Made by a program: the position numbers and the translations under genes
Shown: positions 57,131 to 64,000 of the stretch, in pieces
Layout of the letters: each line of letters opens with the position of its first letter
Numbering within the stretch: position 1 is the stretch's first letter
NCBI GenBank assembly: GCA_021292105.1
Contig: CM037861.1
Span: 46,438,310-46,502,309, forward strand
Source of the DNA: Anadara kagoshimensis
Taxonomy: Eukaryota; Mollusca; Bivalvia; Arcoida; Arcidae
Reading direction: 5' to 3'
DNA length: 64,000 bases
Notes under the pieces: generated by a model
What the model was told of the DNA's origin: nothing
Seen by the model: only the letters and a program-made list of their open reading frames with translations
Databases searched by the model: none

Positions 57131-60100
57131 TCATGTCTTTTCATTTCTCTCTGGAAAGCTACTGGGACGTGCAAACTTGTCTGGGCTGGGCCTAGGCTTC
57201 TAAAATTAAACAAAGTTGACAATATATAAATACAATGTATCACATTTCTGATATGGTGTCAGTCTATATTGTAACCATAAGAAATTCCATTTCTATACAA
57301 CCCCACCCCCACCCCCTTTTGACGATAAAGTTCCTTCAAAAATGTGCACCAAAACCTTTCATATAATATAACGGGATCTGTCGAGTGAAGCCGACTTTTA
57401 CCCCATAAGTTTTGTCATTGGATCATGACCCTTGACCTATGGACCTACAAACACTATATCGGGACAGATGGTCAGATGGATTGACAGTCAGACAGACAGA
57501 GAAACAGGGTAATATACCACCAAAACTTTTGTTTGCAGGTGTATAAATGTATCCAACTGATACTACAGATTATTTCGTTTAATTAGTGGTGCGCGGTATT
57601 ATCAGTATACCGGTATATCACAATACAATCTCATAATACATACGTATCACAATATGGCAGATCCAATCCGGTAATACCAGTATTTTTTAAAAGTCAAGTA
57701 ACCTATCTTTTTATAGCTTAAATGAACGCACAAACTGACGTAGAGGTGTCCCATTTGTTTATAAACTCAACTGACTGGAATTTATATAAATATTACATCA
57801 TACTATAGGTAAAGCTATCTAGAAGATACAAAACAGTCAAATACGAAATTATGATACGTATCATGATACAGCACCTGCGTATCATAATATATCGTGATAC
57901 AAAAATTTTGATAATACCTATCCCTACGTTTAATCCTATAACATGATTGTGTGGAGACATATGACAGAAGTCAGTAGGAATTCATGATTTAAGTTGTGAG
58001 ATTATGTCCCACTCAACTTGATGTAGTCCACCAAACTGACAAACAAATTGATTTTACATCAGAAATACTTAACCTCAACCTAACAATAGATACACACTGT
58101 TCTGGTACGCTGGAGGCAGACTTTAATAATATTAAAACATTAACGTATATATAATTACTACCTGTGACATATGACTGTGTACCGGTGGAGACGTTCCGGG
58201 CAGATATGTGGGTGGGTGGAAAGGTGATGATCCACTTGTATTTCTTCTCATTGGACTAGGTGGGCTAAATGCTGGATAATTTAATCCTATAATATAACAA
58301 TAATAATTGGTAAATACATGAATCACCATTCATAAAACCATGGTGAAAACTTCACATAAATGTTCACAAGCAAACAATGACATGCGAAATGTAACACTTG
58401 ATCTAAAATTGCTCCCTTCTTTTATTGCCCCTTGTTATATTGCCAGCCTGGCTTATCACTTATAACAAAGACTTTTGTTGGTCTCATTAGTCTTCTATGC
58501 ATTCTCTTTTATTAAAATGCTATATTCAGCTATCTTCATCCAAAGATTACATTATAACAAGGAAAAACTATATGTACGTGCTCTTTTGCTTTGACTAGAG
58601 ATGATTAAGACTCCATTGAACACAAAACATTGAACCCAAAACAATTCTCCTTCCGAGTTTAATTAATTAATACAGGACCTTAACTCTACCCATTTGACAA
58701 GGTGACATACTAAAATTAACAAGTGAATTCAGTGAATTAGGATCCCCACCAGCAGGTTCTTTTTTGTGATTTGCACTTACGTTCAAAGGGAAATAACTCC
58801 CAGGAAAATGAGCAAATCAACTTGGGTTAATAATATGCGCATCTCCTATCAATGTTGATGGTTTGCACCGAGTTTCATGAAATAGTGCTTCATAGTTTTG
58901 GAGACTTTTTGCAGAAAAGACGGAAGGACAGATAGACACTCAAAATAATATCCCGTTTTGTTTTTTTTTCTTCAAAAAGCAGGGGATAACTAGTGAAACA
59001 CATCCATTACAATTGATATCTAGATGTATCATTACAAATATTGTACCTACCTGGTGATATGGGTCTTGAGGAATTTGGTGAAGCATATGGAATTGGACTT
59101 GATACAGTTCTCGGTCTAGCACCACTATGGCTGTGATCATGCTGTTTTGTCATTTCATTAAAATGCCTAAAAATACAGATACACATAATATAATATGTAG
59201 AGTTTTGTTGATCCATGATCCTTTCTTTCTTAATTCAGATTTCACATGCAGCTGATTTAATTTGCTAGACAGGAGGTGCTTACCCTTCTGGAGCAGCCCG
59301 TCATTTTTCAGGTTGAAGTTCACATCTTGAATTTAATTTGGCAGTTTTAAAGGTTTTTACTTTGCTTTTGGGATTGGAATTGTGAATTAAACATTGGCCA
59401 TTATGCTTGTGTTTGATTACAATTACAAATCTTTCTGTGATTTAAAAAAAAATAAATACAACTTTAAAACCAGTGTTTAAGCAAGTAAACATTAAAAATA
59501 TGTTTACAGTCCTGAAATGTAGCTATTTACTATGAAATACCCAAACCTAATTCAAGATTCTATGGTGACAGACTAGGTGGTAAGGTTTTTTTGTGTTATG
59601 GGCAAAAGAACATCCACTACAAAATTTCACCTGGATTGACCCATTAAGAAATCACAACCCCCATCTCCCACTTACCTAAAGAGCGATACAACAACTGCAC
59701 TACTTTAGTGATTTTATTTTGTTTACCAGAACTAGAAATGTCCACTGTGAATTACTGAGGTACTTTAAGAGCTTAGTATATTCTGTCTCTTTTTTTAAGT
59801 TTCACCAACTGAGCTAGTGACATTTTTTGGTTACCAGGATTAGAGGCATTCAATTTTTTTTATGTACTTCAGTAATTCATTATACCTTTCATCATCCATT
59901 TCCAGACTAGATTCACTTTCTGACAAATGACGACAGAGATTCTCCCGTCTCTCCATTTCCATTTGAAGTTTTCTCTGAAGTCTTAAGTTTTCTTCTCTAA
60001 TATGTTTTTCTTCTTGGTGATACTGTTGCATTTTCTCTTCATCTATCAAAGTGTAATAGATGTATGTGTAAAGTAGGAAAAGTTTCAAATTAAAGGCAGT

Positions 60101-63100
60101 AGAAAAACTTGCAATTTATAACACAAGACATGCCATGAACCACCATGGTACAACAAAATGCTTGAGATATGAAATATAATATAAACAAAATTTGAGATTA
60201 TTGATTGGTGATATCTTTTTGGAAGGGCACAAACACACAGGGCATATAAAATGATGTGCCATCTATAGATGAGCCCTGGAAATCTTTTATATTACAAGCA
60301 TTGGTCCCAAAATATGTACAGAAAAACAATTTAATAATTTCATAAGTATTTATGGATGAAAGGTGAATTGCAAATGACATATAAAAAAACTTTTGAATAA
60401 TAATTCATTTAAATTTTAGTATGTAATCATAGCAGATGCTTAAGGTTAGCTCCTGCAATGCCGTTTTATATGTCCGATTCTACAGAACAGATCTTGGTGG
60501 TTTTCTTTAATCAGCGAGTACTGACAAGTGTAGTAAAATCTGTATATAAGCCATAATATTAAGTCACTAAGGAAAATAGGAAAATTATGTAATAAACAGG
60601 TGCCCTTAATATGGAAGTTAAATTTAAAATCTAGGGCAATCTATTGTCCATCATTTCAGGATTTACTGTAATAAATTTCTGTATCAATCTACATGTATTA
60701 AATACTGTACATGTATATAATATACATCATAAAATAATAAACTTACGTTCAACTTGAGCAGATCTTAATAATGACTTCAGTTTTGCCACCTCTCCTCGAA
60801 GATTTTCAATATGTTGTGTCAAGTTTTGGGCAGTGTCACCATTATTAATATCTCTAGGTGAAGGTGGTCCAGTTAATGGCTGGTCCAACTTTTCTTGTAA
60901 CATTCTGTAATAACAATATTAAATATCATTTACCAGTAAAAAAATTTGGCAAAGATTATTGTACTCATTTCAAATTGTAGGCAAACATTATCTATTTTAT
61001 TTCTATCTTACTACCAAGTATATGCACAACATTTAAATATGAAATTAAGCAAAGTCGACATGCCATACAAACAAAAAGGTTATGTAGTATTCAATTTCTT
61101 ATAAGTTATAGCTTCCATTACGGTATCAAAACTGACTACCAGTATTAGTATTTCAGTGAAAACATTTTTAAAGCTGCCACAAAAACTGTTAATCACCTAC
61201 CAGTTTTTTTCCTTTCTTTGCACTATATTCTCATAATATACTTTATGAATTACGAAATTAAAGTTGTAAATGCTGGGTCATTACATAATAGATTCAATAT
61301 AGCGAAAATAATCATGTCCCAGAATAGTTTTAAAATTCACTAAAAACATTATTAAGGTCCAATATCAAAGATAAATAAATTAATTTTTCCATATATTGTT
61401 GGATCAACAAACCTTTTCTCTGTTTCCAGTTTATCCATTCTTTTCCAGAGTCTATTAACCAAGGACTCCTGTTCCTGTTCCAATGCATTTTCCAGTTCTA
61501 CCTTTTCCCTTCTCAACTAGACATGAAGAAATATAAAAGTTTATTCATCATTATTATAACAGTTACATAATTAAAAAGATCAAAATAAAATGTTATAACT
61601 CATCAAGAAATCAAGCTAAATGGTTGCATAAATTTAAATTGTTTCAGTTTAGCATTTTAGCTTTAACATAACATCTCAAAAATAGAGAAAAAGGGACATG
61701 GTTAAGCTAAGACCTCGTGTAATGTAGAGAAAGAAGAAATGATGTTAACTTTGGGCCAGGAAAATACTTAGGAAAAGACAAAGTGCACAGAATAAATTAC
61801 TTGTATGTAAATCAATACAAATATGATACAAGTTAGCAAATTTCATAAATTTTTCGAAATTTATTTTATCTTGTTCAGGGATGAAGATTATCAGGGGCCA
61901 AGTAGCCCATGGCTACTAAAAATCAGTCTGGGCCCCTTAATGTTTACACATTTTAGCTATTTATTACAACTTCTTTTCTAAGTTGAGCTGTACCCCTAAC
62001 TCAAAATAGTTAAGCTTCATACCTGTTGTTCCGCATAAAAGTGTGAGACAAAGTGGTGATGTAGTCATCACTGTGAGTAGTCAGGTTCCCTTATGATTGT
62101 AAAGAGTTTGGAGACGACAGAAACTGGAATGCATGTAGAAAACCCCTACCTCTAACAAGGGTTTCTCACATTAGGATCTGCCCAGAGGGGGATTTAAATC
62201 TAGGCAGTGAAAGGCACTTTGATCCATTAGCCGGCACTTTAAACCACTTGGCTACTAAGGTCTTAAGTGCTCCACAGAACTCATATTGACTTTAGACCTA
62301 TATTTTTATATGATACAAGTACCTGTTCCAATGTTGTCTGTTTATTCAATGTTTCACGTTCAAGCTTCTCTATCTTTCTCATTAGTTTGTTTACTTGATA
62401 CTCTTGTTCTTTCTCTAGTGTCTGTTCTAGTTCTACCTTCTCCTGTCTTAGCTGAAATTCAAAATAAACAAAAGTTATATCTTCAGAACCCTAAAGAACA
62501 TTTTCCTCATTCACAAAATGACATACATACATGTATCAATATCATTCTAATATAGATCATTCCAGAAAGAAAAAATTCCAAAGTGTTCACCATGTGTTCC
62601 CCCTTGTACCCCCACCAATTAAATTCTATTCAATTTTTTTTTTAAATTACTTTTCACAAAAATATTCCAATCATAACCTGTCATGTTTAGGCTTTTTCAG
62701 TCAAAAATTTAATTTTGGGGGTACAAATGGAAGTCCTTCTTTGCTTACAGCTGACAGACTGGCAACCATAATAAGGTTCACTGCAGAAGTGCAACAAGAT
62801 TAAAGCTTGCAGTAAGACTACATGTACTTACCAGAACTTTACACAGTGTTCCATATATAAAAACAAACCTTATTACAAATAGTATTCATTTTTTTTAAAA
62901 ATGAATCAATGCATTAAAATTACAAGTTTGCTCAAGTTTTCGGGTCTTCTAAAGCATCAAATTACAAATATGACAATTTTTTCCATTTATCATGGTTCAA
63001 ATGTATTGAATTATAAAGACCACTTCCTTCTTTGCTCTGGATTATTTTATATGTATATATTAATTTAACTTATAGGTAATTTTCGACTCTGAATGTTTTT

Positions 63101-63312
63101 TATCCTACATTTAAATAAACCAGGAATATTTTGTCAATCACATTATCAAATGTCCCTGTTACCTGCAGTAGCTTCCTTGACAAATCATTGGTCAGGAATT
63201 CTTCCTCTTGTTCATAGTTCATGGCTAAAGCTTCCTTCTCTTTTTTCAATGCTTGTATTTTCTTCAGTAATGTGTTACTAATGAATTCCTCTTCTTGCTC
63301 TGCTCTAGCTTG
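57131..63312 (-). CDS. CCDC6: CCDC6, last eight coding exons (5' part outside window)
   Basis: The minus-strand exons are 63163-63312, 62323-62451, 61413-61516, 60747-60904, 59886-60042, 59051-59166, 58162-58286 and 57131-57199. All have GT-AG introns and a continuous frame, giving 335 aa to the stop. CCDC6 is a long coiled-coil cytoplasmic/nuclear protein tied to the DNA damage response and known in humans as a RET fusion partner. The exons encode its hallmark repeats ([47 protein letters not shown]), then [25 protein letters not shown], and the proline/serine tail with [11 protein letters not shown] and SSRPISPG. The C-terminus ends [20 protein letters not shown], without the long proline-rich tail of the human protein. 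The N-terminal exon(s) with the start codon lie beyond 64000. Confidence 0.96.
57295..57547 (+). repeat. Repeat family H, copy 2
   Basis: TTGACCTATGGACC, CAGTCAGACAGACAGAGAAA and AATATACCACCAAAACTTTT with TTTGCAGGTGTATAAA follow the order seen at 41800-42090. It lies downstream in the CCDC6 last intron. Confidence 0.5.
57584..57926. mobile_element. 343-bp hAT-type MITE with 8-bp TSD
   Basis: The left end TAGTGGTGCGCGGTATTATC and the inverse of the right end, TAGGGATAGGTATTATC, share the outer TAG and the inner GGTATTATC. The flanks are identical CGTTTAAT (57576-57583 and 57927-57934). The interior repeats GATACGTATCATGATAC-type motifs. It lies in the last CCDC6 intron. Confidence 0.85.
59225..59440 (+). 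repeat. Dispersed repeat family A, copy 6
   Basis: ATTTCACATG, GCTAGACAGGAGGTGCTTAC, CCTTCTGGAGC, AAGTTCACATCTTGAATTTA and TTTGCTTTTGGGATTGGAAT give the family in its most complete order. It lies in a CCDC6 intron, 52 kb from the other copies. Confidence 0.75.
62040..62270 (-). mobile_element. SINE-like element, family S4
   Basis: On the minus strand it starts GTAGCCAAGTGGTTTAAAGT, a Ser/Leu-tRNA-like box A, and has a degraded box B AGATTTAAATCCC at the expected spacing. The body ACATGCATTCCAGTTTCTGT is not seen elsewhere in the window. It lies in a CCDC6 intron. Confidence 0.5.
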
Positions 63313-63671
63313 CTGTGAATATAACGTTACAAAATTATTATGGTGTATTTGACCAGACCAAATCCTCTATCAAGAGGTACCACATTCTTGAGATGCCTAT
63401 ATATGCTTTTTGAAAGGAAAATGCTAATTAAAAATGATTTCATTTCTTAACGAAAAAGGGTTTATTCACATTTTTAAATTTTTATTCATTTCTTCAAATT
63501 TAATGGTGGTAACCCATAGTTTGTGGCACTCATATAACATCTCCAGATTTATTAGTTAAACAAAACCTCACAACTGCCATCTACATGTACATCTTTCTCA
63601 ATATATTACACTTTCTATATGTATATCCACCTATTATTTTGAAAACATAAATTTCTTGTTTAACATTAAGT

Positions 63672-63825
63672 GAAATAAAGTAATGGTGTTTTATGTCCTA
63701 GTCAAGATTCTGACCAATATTGTGGAGAAAACTGGAGTAAATGCCCAAGCAGGATTCAAAACTAGTTGGTGAGAAACACTGTGATCTGTAACCAAAGCTG
63801 TAGAACACTCAGCTTGTTTAAACTG
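63672..63825 (-). mobile_element. SINE-like element, family S3, inverted copy
   Basis: On the minus strand it has AGTTTTGAATCCTGCTTGGG, then CTCCAGTTTTCTCCACAATA, and the end CATAAAACACCATTACTTTA, matching S3 at 39285. It lies in the CCDC6 intron upstream of the first visible exon. Confidence 0.55.
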
Positions 63826-64000
63826 AGGTTGTTTAACATGGGTTGAAATATTTTAATATTTAGGAGTGAGAAAATGATCCTATGCTTTAATATATGAGAA
63901 GATGGTGATACATTTTTATGATAAGATTAAACCTTAATCTTGTAATGCTTACCTGTACACCTTTGTACAGGTAAAAAAGGCAGATATGGAAAAAAACCAT

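Noticed and set aside
61870-61990. Possible hAT end (CAGGGGCCAAGTAGCC) in a CCDC6 intron
   Set aside because: An internal GGGGCC/GGCCCC pair is visible but no second terminus or target duplication was found.

Overview
This is a window of animal nuclear DNA, AT-rich and dense in repeats. Three intron-split genes have clear animal orthologues: NPL, STUB1 and CCDC6. The repeat load suggests a mollusc, most likely a bivalve: several tRNA-headed SINE families, short inverted-repeat DNA transposons, long microsatellites and an L1-like LINE. The species cannot be told from the sequence alone.

Layout. 1-4.9 kb: an old, broken Ty3/Gypsy-type LTR element that split a copy of a dispersed repeat (called family A here). 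5.3-7.3 kb, plus strand: a small three-exon gene for a protein with two membrane segments and two PPxY motifs. 7.3-12.2 kb: non-coding DNA with repeats. 12.2-22.8 kb, minus strand: a complete 11-exon N-acetylneuraminate lyase-like gene, 302 aa, whose substrate-site motifs differ from the usual enzyme. 22.8-25.7 kb: SINEs and two TTGG-type minisatellite arrays between two divergent genes. 25.75-32.76 kb, plus strand: a complete seven-exon STUB1/CHIP gene, 274 aa, with DNA transposons in its introns. 32.8-45.1 kb: intergenic DNA or long UTR with MITEs, SINEs, a TGTGACA-type minisatellite and a broken Crypton-like tyrosine-recombinase element. 45.1-53.2 kb: a segment bounded by short inverted ends and a 6-bp target duplication, carrying on the minus strand an L1-type ORF1, an intact NADAR-domain ORF and a disrupted L1-type ORF2. 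53.2-57.1 kb: non-coding. 57.1-64 kb, minus strand: the last eight coding exons of CCDC6, whose 5' exons lie beyond the window.

The host genes show no operon-like link; they are ordinary neighbours. STUB1 acts in chaperone-coupled ubiquitination, NPL in sialic-acid catabolism, and CCDC6 is a coiled-coil protein linked to the DNA damage response.

The most unusual observation is the NADAR ORF between a LINE ORF1 and ORF2. Known NADAR proteins act on ADP-ribose-type N-glycosidic bonds, including ADP-ribosylated guanine in DNA. A retroelement carrying such an enzyme would be a candidate counter-defence system, but a chance nesting or a host exon is not excluded.

Exon boundaries were derived by hand from splice signals, reading-frame continuity and remembered family sequences. 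No alignment or database search was run.
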